Under the pieces are notes generated by a model, which ran no database searches, was not told the origin of the DNA, and saw only the letters and a program-made list of their open reading frames with translations. This document shows positions 43,131 through 54,724 of a stretch of DNA of 64,000 bases, in pieces; the stretch's first letter is position 1; each line of letters starts with the position of its first letter. Origin of the DNA: Trogon surrucura (Eukaryota; Chordata; Aves; Trogoniformes; Trogonidae); contig CM036633.1 in the NCBI GenBank assembly GCA_020746105.1, positions 11,020,501-11,084,500 of the forward strand, in the 5' to 3' direction. A program made the translations under genes and the position numbers.

Positions 43131-46100
43131 AATGTGTTAACAAAGACACTTTTCTTGCATGGCGTCGATGGTGGCAGAAACATTAGCAAAGAGATTTTGG
43201 CAGCAGGTCATGAAAAAAAGAAAAAAAAAAAGAAAAGTATTAAAGGAAACAAAATGCACTAAGAGATACTCATTGCTCAGCTACTATGTGGTAGGGGTTC
43301 ATTTCCCATCCAGTGCCACCTCGGGCCATTGCCTGAGCTGGAAGGGAGATGGGGAAAGATGCTTCAGCACTGTGTAAGGGGTACCGGTGAGGAGACTGGT
43401 ACCAGCACAGGGACCAACTGGGAAGAGGGATTTGGTTACGAGACACTTGCAGCTCCAAGGATTGCCAAGGAAGTATCCGTGTAGCCAGACTTGGCTATGA
43501 TGTCACCACCAGCAAAAGGTGGCTCTTTAGGGCTTTTAGAAGAAGAAACTCCTTACTAGCTGAATAGATGGATCTACCATTTTAAGGGCTTTCCCCCCCT
43601 CCCCAGCCCCTTCTCCTTGTTTCTAACAGATGATGCTGGCTTTGCATCTATGAGCCAGAGAATGACAGCTGTTCCTATCAGCAACAGAAATGCTCTTTGG
43701 AGCGCATGGTAGATGAGAAGGGAAATCTCCTGAAGTATTGTGAGGTTAGCCAAGAGAGAAAAACACCAGAAGAGAAATCTCTGAGAACTGCAAAACAGGT
43801 TCATGCTGATCTGTTAATCAGCATTAGAGACTGGAACAGGGATGCAGACAGGTAGGAGAGCTGGCTAAGCCGTGTGAGATAGGATAAACAGTTCAAAGGA
43901 ATCTAAACCCTCTGATTTCTTCTCTCAATGAGAGGAAAAAACCTCCTCCTAAAACACTGGGAGAAGCTCTGATAATCGCAGCTCTGAATGTTTTATCCCT
44001 GTCATCGAAACCTCTGTTATTGCCCATTTGGGGAAGAAGAATATGAGCCTAGAGAGGAGACGCCTGGAAAGTCATGTTAAAGCGATGTTATCATTGTTAT
44101 TAGCAAAAAGTGTCAACTCTTAGCCCTTCTTCTATCCATAGATTTCATTCTTTCAGCTACATCTAACTATTTATGGACTGGAGACAGGCCAGACCCAGAG
44201 CAGGACTTCCACAGAGCTCAGAGGTTCTTGGTCCTGGCTGGTGATACCTACCAGCAACTCCTGCAAACATCTCTGCAAGCAGCTCCACAATTAGGGTTTT
44301 GCACACTTTTGTATGTTTTCAAGTTCTGTTTACAATTTGTTCTTCTTTGTTACCCCTTCCCTTTAGAGGGCTTTCACCTAAAAGCAGTGCAAATTAATGC
44401 AGGTATTCAAATTTTAATGACCGACTGAGTCAAGCAAACTTGAAAATCATTCTTGTGCAGCCATAAGGGTAAAAGATAGAGGTGCAAAACCTCACCAACA
44501 GAGACAACTGGCTAATTAACTGATGTGAAACAGTGTGAAAAACAGAACTTAGAAAACAAATGAAAATCTGTACAGCAATTACTTCCAAAAAGGTAACATT
44601 TTCCCAATTAAAGCCATTCTAAGAACTTTAGTTAATTACGCAGGTTTCCTTCTCCCTGTCTCCCCCCGCCACCCTTTCTTCCCCTCTCTCTCTCTCGCTT
44701 TTATTAAAGTCCATCAGGGCTCATGATGTGTGGGAAAAGTGCTAACATTTGCAAATTGCTGGTTTATGATAAATGAATTGTGGAAACTCAGCCCCTTGCT
44801 TGGGGCCCGGCTAGATTGCAAAGCACCAGCATCTCCGGCTGCTGCAGCCCTGACCCTGACTTTACACCCATTGATCACAACTGGTGCATAGCCATGACCA
44901 CCAAATGCATACATTGTAGCTGGGGGACTTGCTTTTCCCATAGTATTTCATCATCGTTCCACATCGCGAGCGCCATAGTAACCTTTGGCATGCCGTCCTG
45001 TAAGACTAATACCTGCAGGAGATTTCCTCTTGCCCCAGTAATCACTGCTTCAACTGCTCCATCTTAAAAAAACCCTTAGTCATTAACCCAGCTTTGATTT
45101 TCGAAAAAATATCCATTGATTTCAATAGCGCCGGGAAGGGAAGAGAGGGTTGAGCACATTGGAAAATTAAGCCCTGAATAATTCTAACACCTTTCCAGCT
45201 ATAACTTTAATTTTAGACAGAAATTCAGAGCATCTTTTCTGGATGTTAATCGCAGCGGTCCTCAAGGATGTAGCAGGGAAGAGAGAAGAGTACATTGAAG
45301 GATGTCGTGGGAGCGACATGTGGTGTGTGCTCCCACAATTGCTCTTCACTACCACTGCGTGCTTGGACACAGGAGCTCTCCAATGTCTCAAATCATGGAC
45401 ATGATCATGATTGCACAAATATATCAGAGAAACCCTCGGCCCCATGAGAGGGAGATGTGCAAGGTCAGCTGGGGATGCGGGAGATGCACTGCAGCCGTGG
45501 TAACGTGCTGGGAGCTACCCTGGCTGGTGCTCGGAAATGGGGTGATATTCCTCGCAGCCTCGTAGAGTGAGCTTTGTGTCACCTTTGGGGACTATTTATG
45601 GTTTTGGGGAAAACATGACCCGATGGAACACGGAGCTTGGCAGCTGCATGTCAACTGAGATTCCTGCACAGGGAAATTGTTTCCATTCACACTTCTGGGT
45701 CTGCACGCAGGTCCCGATTCTGCTTTAATGAAAACAGTTCCTCGAAAGTCAAGTGCATTTTTCTGACTGGCACATGGATGTGTTAATTTCTCTGCAGATT
45801 TGGACAGATAATGCTGTACGAAACGTGTGTGTCAGTTCCTGCAGACACATGCACACGGAGAGAAGACGGAAAGGCCCTCACACTTATAATCAGATACGAA
45901 ACCCACCACCCAAGAAAGAGTCCAGGTAAGAGATGACAGTGTCCCAAAGAGACACAGGGTGATGAAGTTATGGAGAGACGGAAAATGTTGGTATTACTTT
46001 AGGATGGCGTATTGAAGAGAACTTGTGAGCTAGTGGTCTAAGGGTTGTATTCAAAAAAAAAATAATACCTCTGGTTCCCACATGCGGCCTCAGAAGTACC

Positions 46101-47189
46101 AAAATATCAGTTTTAGTCACGAGTTGGGCCCTAAGGTGGAACAAAATGGGTAAGATTCACAACAGAGCAGTAAAGGAAGACATGCATTTCCCACTTTCAC
46201 TCCTAGTTTTGATCCAGACAGCAGCAGGGCTGATGGAACAACCCGTGGCAATTCTGGAGGTTGCCCATGGACCCTGCTGAGCACGCAGCCTCCTAGGAAA
46301 GCCTTCTGCCCTCTCTCCTGTGCTCAAACACGCTGGGAACTGATGGATCGGGAGCAAAACCCGCAGTGCATGTGCCATGGGCAAGCCGTGATGCGTGGCT
46401 GTGCTTTGGGAGGCTGCAAAGGCAGCTCGGCACAAGCACCGGGGGTAGCACCCAGTAGTTTTAGCTCAGTTTGGGGAGACACCACCTTAACCACATCTTT
46501 AACAAAAACAGAAATGGAGATGTGGAGTTGGATGTGTCCACAGAGAGACTGTGTTTGTACGCTTCAGCAATGAATAATGTGAGTGAGGTGGAAATTGGTT
46601 TCGAAATCGGATTTGAACAGAAAGGTGAAAAGTATCTGAGGAGAGAAAGGCTGGGAGACACCTGCCAGAACTGGCCGGCGTTTTCCAGCAGTTCCGTTGT
46701 GAATTCTGTGTCTGTGTCAGTTCTCTCTTGTCTTTATTAGTGCTCTGAAGCACGGTGTCTGAAGCAAGAGTTATTGAATTTTCACTAAACCCTTCCTACA
46801 TGCAAAGGCTTTTTCTACTTTAATGTTCAAAAAAGTCCAAGTCGCAGCCACCGTCTCTAGCATGTGCCCATATCTTTTCTCATTATAGGCTGAGGTCCAA
46901 AACCAATACAAATTAAATAAATATCCCACTGAGAGTTGCACTTTTGAAAATGGCCTTATTGCAGTGCAGATGTGCGCTATCTAAAACCAGCTTAGACGTT
47001 TTATTTTTTATATATATACATTTAAATTAAGAAAATAAAATCTAAATATTATCCTGGAAGGAAGTGTATGCACTGGTGGATGTTTGATTTTCATTTTTCT
47101 CCCAGCATGCTCTGTCCTTTCATCCTATAATGGTTCTTCTCTATTAATCCTGCTCAAAACCCACAGGTAGAGATGCTTATTGATAGAAG
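43131..47189. other. Long non-coding stretch, minor repeats
   Basis: An A-rich patch at 43210-43236 and a CT-rich run at 44684-44696 are low complexity. GTGGGAGC (45307-45314) and GCTCCCAC (45329-45336) form an 8-base inverted pair. TTAGTTAATTACGC near 44628 may be a small homeodomain site. Frames of up to 95 codons are unrecognised. Confidence 0.45.
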
Positions 47190-47580
47190 GCCAACGTATA
47201 TATCAGTTTACAAAGGCATATTAAAGAATACAAGTAACATATTTCTCTTGATGTCTTCTTATTAATGCAATTCCACTCGGAACATTTTGGCATAAGAGGC
47301 ATTGCCAGATGGAAGATAAAACTTCACTTTTATGGGTATTTTAAGGAAGAAAACATTTGGTTTGCATCAGTTCTAAACGAATAATATTTATTGCCCTAAT
47401 GATTTGTGTTTTATAAGCAGGATAACAAAAAGCACTGTCAATTACTTAGTATTTTAACAAGGTTTTAAGAAAAAAGGTCAGATAACATCAAGTCATTTTA
47501 AATGATCAAGTGCTTTTAAAGCTAAACTGTAATAACCCAAAGCGATGGGTTGTTTACATAATAAAAATAAATAAACACTG
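47190..47580. promoter_or_regulatory. Candidate conserved element with paired FOX-like sites
   Basis: This is AT-rich, non-repetitive sequence. TGTTTAC at 47551-47557 and ATAAACA at 47571-47577 are two FOX-type cores in opposite orientation, 20 bases apart. Upstream lie TTATTAATGCAATTCC, GCCCTAATGATTTG and TCAATTACTTAG. Stops in all frames exclude coding. It is a strong enhancer candidate by texture. Confidence 0.35.
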
Positions 47581-48959
47581 ACCACAGCTTGGCTGTATTT
47601 AAAGATTCTGTCATTTGTTGCCACAAATCATGGCTCACAGCGTGCTTTGGGGAACCCAGCGTCTCACAGCCCCAGCCTCATCCAAAGCCACGCTGGGGGC
47701 CAGCACACACGGTGCCGGAGGGGTGGGGAGTTTCTGGGCTGCTCCTGGGTAGGTTTGGGGAGAAAGGCAGTAAATTCTGCAAGTCTTATTTTTTCCAGGA
47801 CATCAGCAGGTCTCTTGGCATTGGTAAGGCTGACTCTGCTCTTACAAAGGATGATCTTCCTCTGATCTTTACCCATCAATAATTTGATTATGTTCGTCTC
47901 TCTCCTCTACCGAAGATAACAAAATTCCGTATTTTTCCTTATTTTGTTGGTTTGCCCCGTGCTGCTGATTATTTTCCCATTTAATGCCTTGGCAGGCACT
48001 AGGTCTGCAAAAAGCGTTCAGTGGATCCAAACATGTGGCCTTTCCTCTGCAGTGGAGCCACCTTCACCCCAAGCCCAGGACCCGCCTGGAGCTCGGGGCG
48101 CCCGGAGACAAGACCTCCCCTGCCCAGAGTTGGGCTCATCTCACTTTGGTTGGAGCCAAATGTGTGTGCTTTTCAACACTAGACTCTCCCGGTACAACAC
48201 AGAGAGGAAATATTCTGAAAATTAAGGCCAAGGAAATAAAATGTTACTAACCTTTCAAAGCACGAGGAGGGACATATAAATTAAGCTGCTTTCAGACAAA
48301 CTCCTCCTTTAGCACCTGAGCCCATCAGGCTTCGGCCGATGCCTGGAAGGATTTGAAGATAAGCTCTTCAGGGAAGATGCTCAGTGACTGTGACCTGTCT
48401 CGTGTCTCACAGGACCTGCTGAAGGGTTTGCAGTGACACCAGCACTTGGCAGGACTTCATTTTTGAGACTGACTCTGCAATGCAAAGAGTGGGTCCAAAC
48501 TGCCTGGAGATTTTGGAAGCAGAAGGGGCTGCACAGATTTTCTTTCTTCTGTTTTTGTTTTTTTATATATAACTTTAGCTGTCTCTAGCCCTTTGCAGTC
48601 ACACAGAGTATCAGTAATAACAAGATTCACAAGTTTTCTGTACTGCTGAGGGACACTGCTGAGGATGGTAACTCCATCCCTGCAAGGGTCTCTGTGTGCT
48701 TTGAGACACCTTGAGAAAGCTGCTTCAATTCAGTGTTAGAGCAAGACTTTGGCAGGATAACGAGGAAAAACATTCTCTTTGTCTAGCTTGTGATGATAGC
48801 AGTACTCACAATCATGTTCACATCGACGACAATCCCTTGACTTTTGTAGCCCAGCTTTGCTGTATGAACACATTAAAGGACCGACCTCTCCTATCTCGGT
48901 GAGATCACGCCAGCAGACTGGGGATGAGGAGGTCCCAAAGCTCGAAGTATTTTACATGT
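47581..48959. other. Non-coding stretch, nothing recognised
   Basis: Frames at 47589-48250 (up to 97 codons) lie on both strands and carry no recognisable domain. A GC-richer patch at 48060-48120 has a handful of CpGs. No repeat family was recognised. Confidence 0.45.
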
Positions 48960-48985
48960 GAGCATGAAAAATAATTTTCATGCTC
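48960..48985. repeat. Perfect 11-base hairpin
   Basis: GAGCATGAAAA (48960-48970) and TTTTCATGCTC (48975-48985) are perfectly complementary around a 4-base loop. A CAG/GTAAGA donor-like word follows at once (GT near 48991). The stem is too short for a microRNA precursor on its own. It may be a protein-binding palindrome or chance. Confidence 0.7.
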
Positions 48986-49189
48986 CTCAGGTAAGATTTC
49001 AGAGGTGTAGTTGGTTCTGCTGGAAGTTTTCTCTGTCTGGCCAAGTAGATGGACACTCTGTTTCCCATTGCAGTGGCTGCTTTTCTCTGTTCTCTTCTGA
49101 TCAAGCACCAAAGACCAGATGATGTTCCCCATTTTGGAGACTGGAAGGAAAGCAAAAGGAGACCTTCAACACCCGCTATGGTAAGGTTC

Positions 49190-49470
49190 TGTTGAAACAA
49201 CATTGGATTTACATTGACATATTCCATGGGACTTAATATTGATTTTCAAATAATCTGGAATGCTGTTTTTATAAACAGTTATTGGCAAAGGAGAGGCGTT
49301 GTTTTTGGAAGCTCTTGTATGTACAGTAAGGCTTTATTTCTTCTTGTTTTGAAGTGCGGCACGTCTTTTAAAAAATGCTGTTCAGGAAACATCTGCTGTC
49401 AATTAAGGAGTAACACATTAAGGCATATTAAAGTGCACTCTTATTAGTGTTTCAGCAATAAAAAGAAAGG
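49190..49470. promoter_or_regulatory. Candidate conserved element
   Basis: Non-repetitive AT-rich sequence carries CTTAATATTGATTTTC, TCAATTAAGGAG and CATTAAGGCATATTAAAG, with isolated retained CpGs near 49298 and 49363. Texture and word content match vertebrate enhancer-like elements. There is no independent support. Confidence 0.3.
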
Positions 49471-52439
49471 TTTTCTATTTGAATCATATGTTCTTTAACA
49501 CATCTGCCAGCCATCTGAAACTTACAAATGTTCCTCAGTAAAAACATCTTCATAACCCTGTAAAAACTTAGTAATACATAGCACTCTGTGTAAAAAAAAT
49601 AAAAAAAATTAAATCCCTTTATACATTGAGTTCAGGTGATTCTCAAAGAGGTTCTTGAGCTATGTTGAGAGTTTTCAGTAAGGGCAGGGACTGCAGATGC
49701 TCTGTCCAGCCAGTCCCACTGAACCCTCTAAGGAGAGCTGATTGGAAGATGAAGCTTTCATTTTTATGAAAACACAAAAGCAGAAAGCTCTTCCACAGAA
49801 AAATCAGATTTTTCACCATAAAAAAAAAAAAAGAATATAATAAAGCATTTGGGTTGCAAAAAAAAGTATTTGATTTGGAAAGGCGTTGTTGTGTTTGAGG
49901 CAGAGAGTACTTTCTTATGTACTAAACTCCCCTGCTCTGTTCAGGCTACATTTCCCACAAAACACTCTGGTCTCTCGTTTAGCAAAGTTGCTGCATTGTG
50001 TGAAACTTGGGTCAGGTGCATCACAGATATATAGGTCACAAAGGATCATCCTCTCTTAAACTGCTGTGATTTCTGAGTGTAAACTATTCCAAGCTCCAGA
50101 AAGGTGCCTGAGATCCAAAAGCTGAAGCCACCAAGTAAAAATGTTGGAAAGTAATAATACATCAACACAGAAGCTATTTTTTTTACAGCACCTTGGACCA
50201 GGGACAGAGGGAACTGGGCACCTGAACAGCATTGTTTGAAGAGACTCCTTTTTTCATCAAATACAGTTCATGCCTGATTATCTTTAAAATTCCTTGAGAA
50301 AAATTTAAGTGTGAGAAAGAATGAAAGCCTGCCTGGGGAAAGAATCAAGCATTTTTATTGCTTTCCTTCTGTTGGAAATGCTTTAAACACAGATTCCTAA
50401 GCTGGCGAGCCACTGAAGTAGCTCATCCACAGCTACTTGATTAATTTTCTTACCGATAGCTTAGAAGCGATTGCTACTGCATGGGTCAAAGCACGAGCCA
50501 ATAAGCCAAGGAGATTTCTTACTTTTGCATTTTTAAGGAGCTAGCAGCTGTTGCGACTGGGTGATGCAGCATCTATGGTCAGTGGTGGACACATCTGCCT
50601 GGCTAAACAATAGAAATCTGCCTAATTAGATGCTGTTTGAGACTGACCTGTCTGCGACTCCAACATGCAGATCTTCTCACTGAAGGATGATTCGGTTCTT
50701 CCCTAGAAAAATCACAAATCAAAGCTTGATCATGCTGGTTTCTAACAGCAAAGGGATTGTTTATGTTTTCCAGAGCTGCAGGGGGAAGTTTGCTGGAGGT
50801 TCAAACTACAGAGAGGAAAAAAAGAATGTAACTTTCATTCAGAGCTCACACACTAAATGCCATTTGCCCACTGGGCTTGCTCTTCATGGGGAGCTGCAAA
50901 TTGCCCGTTCAGCTGCCAAGCAGAAAACAAACCTAAAGAGAAATGAAAAAAAAAACTACTGTGCTTCTGAGTGGCTGGGAACTATATGCTTACTCAAGCA
51001 CAGGAAGAGAGTGTGCAGCTCACTTATGCAGGGGACTTGGAGGTGAACCAGCTTCAAAGCCTTCTGATCTTTCCACTGGTCACTGTGAGATTTGGATTTC
51101 TGGGTCCTGTCCTGTGCTGGATTTCTTTCAAGAGAGCTAAGGAAGAAGGGTCAGACCCGAAACTAGAGGTGATGAACTCAGAGTGATTGGCTAGGGATCA
51201 GATTTGGGCTTGATATTGCTGTTTTGATGCAATACTGCCAGCGTGATTCTGACCGAACTTTCCCACCCACAAGCAAATTAACTTGTTTCCCAAGAACCAT
51301 TCCCCTCCAGCTAATCCAGACTGTCTCCAGGTGGGTCTGTGGCAGTGTAACAACACTATTTTTCTTAAAAGTCGCTTTATTGTCACTTATGGTATAGCAA
51401 TAATTACCCATTTTACCGAGCAGTAAACACTTTGGTAAGGGCGATTTAGGCTATAAGCCCATTTTGGAAAACATCCTGAAGTGGATCAGGAAATATGACA
51501 TACCGTTTGTGATAATGAGCAACCTGGCAAGTGGAAAACTCCAGAAGACGTGCTTAAAATGGCCTTATAACCAAAACTGCCACTGCACATCAGTGGGTTG
51601 CCCAGGAATGTGTTGGAGCCCCTGGTGCTGAAGAGCAGTGAGAACAGGCTGGACTTTGTTAGGACTTTAGGTAAAATTAAGACCCTGATTCCAGATTTGG
51701 AAATGGGTTCTACATGAAGGGAGAGAAACTGTTGATTGTCTACAAGGAAGGTAGATGAGCAATTTCAGGTAGTTCTTCAAGGAAATAAATGCTAGAGATT
51801 GCTTTCTGATTTCTCTTCTGCCTCATGGGCATGAGTATTAACTCGACTGCAAAAGTTGCAGAGGAAGGAGTCAGGTTTTTGGCAGCCACCACAAAATCGC
51901 AGTGCTGTCCTCAAAGCTGGCAGGGGAGATGTCAATCATAGGCTCTTCACAGAAGTTCAAAGTGAATTGGGTAAGTGGTAACTGAATGGCAAAAAACTTT
52001 TGATCTTCGAGGCTGGAGATGCTCAGCTGCATGCTACCAGCAAGCCTCAGTTCTCCATCTCAAAATCAAGGAAGATACAATTTCTGTTGAGGACTATCCT
52101 ACAGAAAAAAAAAAACATGTTACAGTGAAACACTGAGATTTCATGGGGAAAAGGCCCATAGATCTATCTTGGGTGATTGTTTCTACTCTTCTGCTGAGAG
52201 GTGGGTGCTGTTTTCAGGCGTGCCTGATGGTGGGCATCATTTCCAACGCGCTCAGAAAAAAACTTGACTCCCTCCTGGCAATACAGTGAAGAGACCTGCA
52301 ATGTCAAGTTCTTACACTGAAAGCTGTGATGATGCTTTTCATTTCCAAGGTTTGCAGCCACCATTGTCACTCAGAAAACTTTGAAGTCCCTGCTTGGAAG
52401 GTTTTGCTGTGAGTAGGCACTCACTGCAATATCTCACCT
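49471..52439. other. Long non-coding stretch, low-complexity A-runs
   Basis: A-runs lie at about 49820-49832, 50948-50955 and 52106-52115. A donor-like GG/GTAAGT occurs near 51970 without a convincing acceptor partner. A forward frame of 119 codons (50687-51046) is unrecognised. Confidence 0.45.
51592..51660 (+). mobile_element. Possible CR1 LINE scrap (weak)
   Basis: The order GGGTTGCCCAGG, then TGTTGGAGCCCCTG, then AACAGGCTGGAC resembles the CR1 3' passage that reads GGTTGCCCAGAGAGG, GTGGATGCCCC, CAGGTTGGAC. The match is short and gapped, and the expected flanking CR1 words are missing on both sides. Chance similarity remains possible. Confidence 0.35.
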
Positions 52440-52870
52440 CTCCTTCGGCTGCCCTGCCAGTGATGAATACTGTTTAATTACAAAAACGGAATTTCTGTCA
52501 TTTCTCTCAGCATGGCTTCTATTGGGGAAGATTAAACATCAGCCAAACATTACTGAATTACCTTTTTAAACCTATTATTTCAACATGATTAACTTCTCTT
52601 CTTTTCATTTAGCTGTAAGCAAAATCTTGTTTGCAAGGCAAAAAAAAAAATGCATTTGCTATAATATCGGCAATAATAATAAAAATGAACATCACAGGGA
52701 AATAATTTATGTGTAAACCAGCATAAAAATGTCATTGATACATGAGTTTCCTCTTCAATTAATAAAAAGGAGGAAATATTTAAAAACAATTTATCAAGGA
52801 AATACATACAGTTCATATATCATGCACTTACAAAGACTATACTAGTATCCATTCCACAAATAGCAGTGTG
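52440..52870. promoter_or_regulatory. Candidate conserved AT-rich element
   Basis: This holds GTTTAATTACAAAAACGG near 52470, TCAATTAATAAAAAGG near 52756 and TATAATATCGGC near 52659, with little simple repeat other than an A-run at about 52640 and a short AAT run near 52671. Homeodomain cores are spread over 400 bases. Function is inferred. Confidence 0.3.
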
Positions 52871-54695
52871 ACCTGGACTATCGCACAGATGCTGGATTCC
52901 TTTGTGTGACCTAGTTTGAAGTAGTTGTATAGGACAAGACTTTGACCTTCTACCAAATGAAGATCCTGGGTCAAAACACTGTTAACACAGGTAACAATTA
53001 GTGCTGGCTGGATAACTCAAAATCAAAAAACTACAGCTGTCAATGATTCTGCTTCATTATTTCCTTTTCACTGAGGTTGCTGTCATCACCCAGAAATCCA
53101 GGCAACCTATTCACAAAGACTAAAACATTATCAATTCTGTGTATGATGGAGCTAAGTTTCAAAGTGGTCACAATTCTAGTGTAAATAGGACATGAGGATC
53201 TTACAGTGTTATTCAGAAAATGAAGAATTAAAATAAACCTAAAGGGGTAAGGTAATGTGCAACTGCCCTACTAATATTAGCTCTTCACAGTAGATCAAGA
53301 TTAAGGAGGTCTCTGAAGGCACATTCATGTTGTCTCCTAATGGTGTCAGAACACAGCTTTGGCTGTTCCTGTGGTAAAAATCTTAGATAACGAAAGTGCA
53401 TTTACTGAACCAGAATCTATGGAAACACAAACCAGCCAAGGTATTTGACAAGGTATTTATGCAGCATACGAAAATAAGACAAGTGATGATAAATCTGTTT
53501 TTTCTTAGTCATTTGTCTGAGCTACTTACAGCAAGATGCTTTGAGGCAGGTAGCGTCAATTTACTACAAACTTGTACAAAGCCTGTAACACACGGGGCAC
53601 TGAGGGTGCTGAGCAACATTGGACAGGTCTTGTGTCTAAAAACAAAACGTGTTGATAAGAGTCTGCAGGCCTGAGGCTTTAAGACAAGTTTTTCCTAGTA
53701 TTTCCATGAGTTTAAGTCTAGGTGCTAAACCCAATGAAGGCAAGTGCAGAGGTATAAAACTGTTAAAAGGCAATGTCCCTGGCTTCTGTGTCTTGAACTC
53801 CTGTCCATTTTTTACTCAAATTTAAGGGCTATATTTAAGGACTATGCTAATTCTTAAATCACAAATTTTCTCTTAAGGACCCAGGGAGTTGGGGAGGAAA
53901 GAAAAAGCCCATCCTCACAAAATCTCTGTGTACATAACAGAAACACACCTCAATATTCAATTTCTCATTGGATATTTGAAGGGAGTATTTTGCCTCAACA
54001 CCAGCTATTCCTGGAATATACACACAAGTGTTGACTCTTCTTCTTGCAGCTCCTAATTAGCAATTAATAAATCAATGGAACACAAGACATAGAAACAAAA
54101 TCTGTTTTGTCTACCAGAAAGCATTATGCTTCCCATTCTTCCTCGTATACCACGTAGACCAAAAACATACCTTGGGCAGATCACCTAGTCAATGCATGAT
54201 GTTTTGATGCAGATGTCTGTGGAGTCACATATGGAATCTAACTCACAATCAGAAGTAACATGATTAAAGAAAAAAATACAGAACACCTATGCTGGCCAGA
54301 GGTATTAGCACTGTCGGTTACATATTGAATGTTGTCCATTGGTTTGTGGCAATTCGAGCAAATATTTTCCAAGAATTACAACCCTGCAAAAAAAAAAATG
54401 GTGTCCTTCCTGCACTTGGCAGTTCATAATTTACCTCTTACATCAGTATCTGAAATGGAGTGTCTTTTTAAAGAGACTCATTCTGATTATAATGTATTTT
54501 GGTTTGTTTGCTTAGGGTTTTTTTGTTACATTTGCCATCTCAAAAGCATCTACAATGATTTTCAAGGGAAGGCAGATAAAAAACAAGGCTGGTCTTAATC
54601 TCATTCTGCTTTCTGGTTCTAATAAAAGATGTTGTTGTCAGCAAGCTCAGCTTTTAATGGATTAGCAGTTAATTTTCTTCTATTTTGTTTTACAG
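52871..54695. other. Non-coding stretch, nothing recognised
   Basis: AT-rich ordinary sequence. GCTCCTAATTAGCAATTAATAAATC near 54050-54073 is a dense but isolated homeodomain-type cluster. Frames up to 92 codons are unrecognised. The last 30 bases are the pyrimidine-rich acceptor tract of the next entry. Confidence 0.4.
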
Positions 54696-54724
54696 ATATT
54701 GAACTTCAGGGCACAACTAACTAG
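54696..54724 (+). other. Candidate 29-base microexon or non-coding exon
   Basis: A long pyrimidine-rich tract ending in TTTTACAG (AG at 54694-54695) precedes 29 bases. These are followed by a good donor, CTAG/GTAAGA (GT at 54725). One of three frames is open across the segment and the other two contain stops. A second acceptor, GGTTTTCAG, lies at 55021-55029. Splice-site quality is seen directly. Whether it is transcribed is unknown, and both signals are common enough to arise by chance. Confidence 0.2.
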
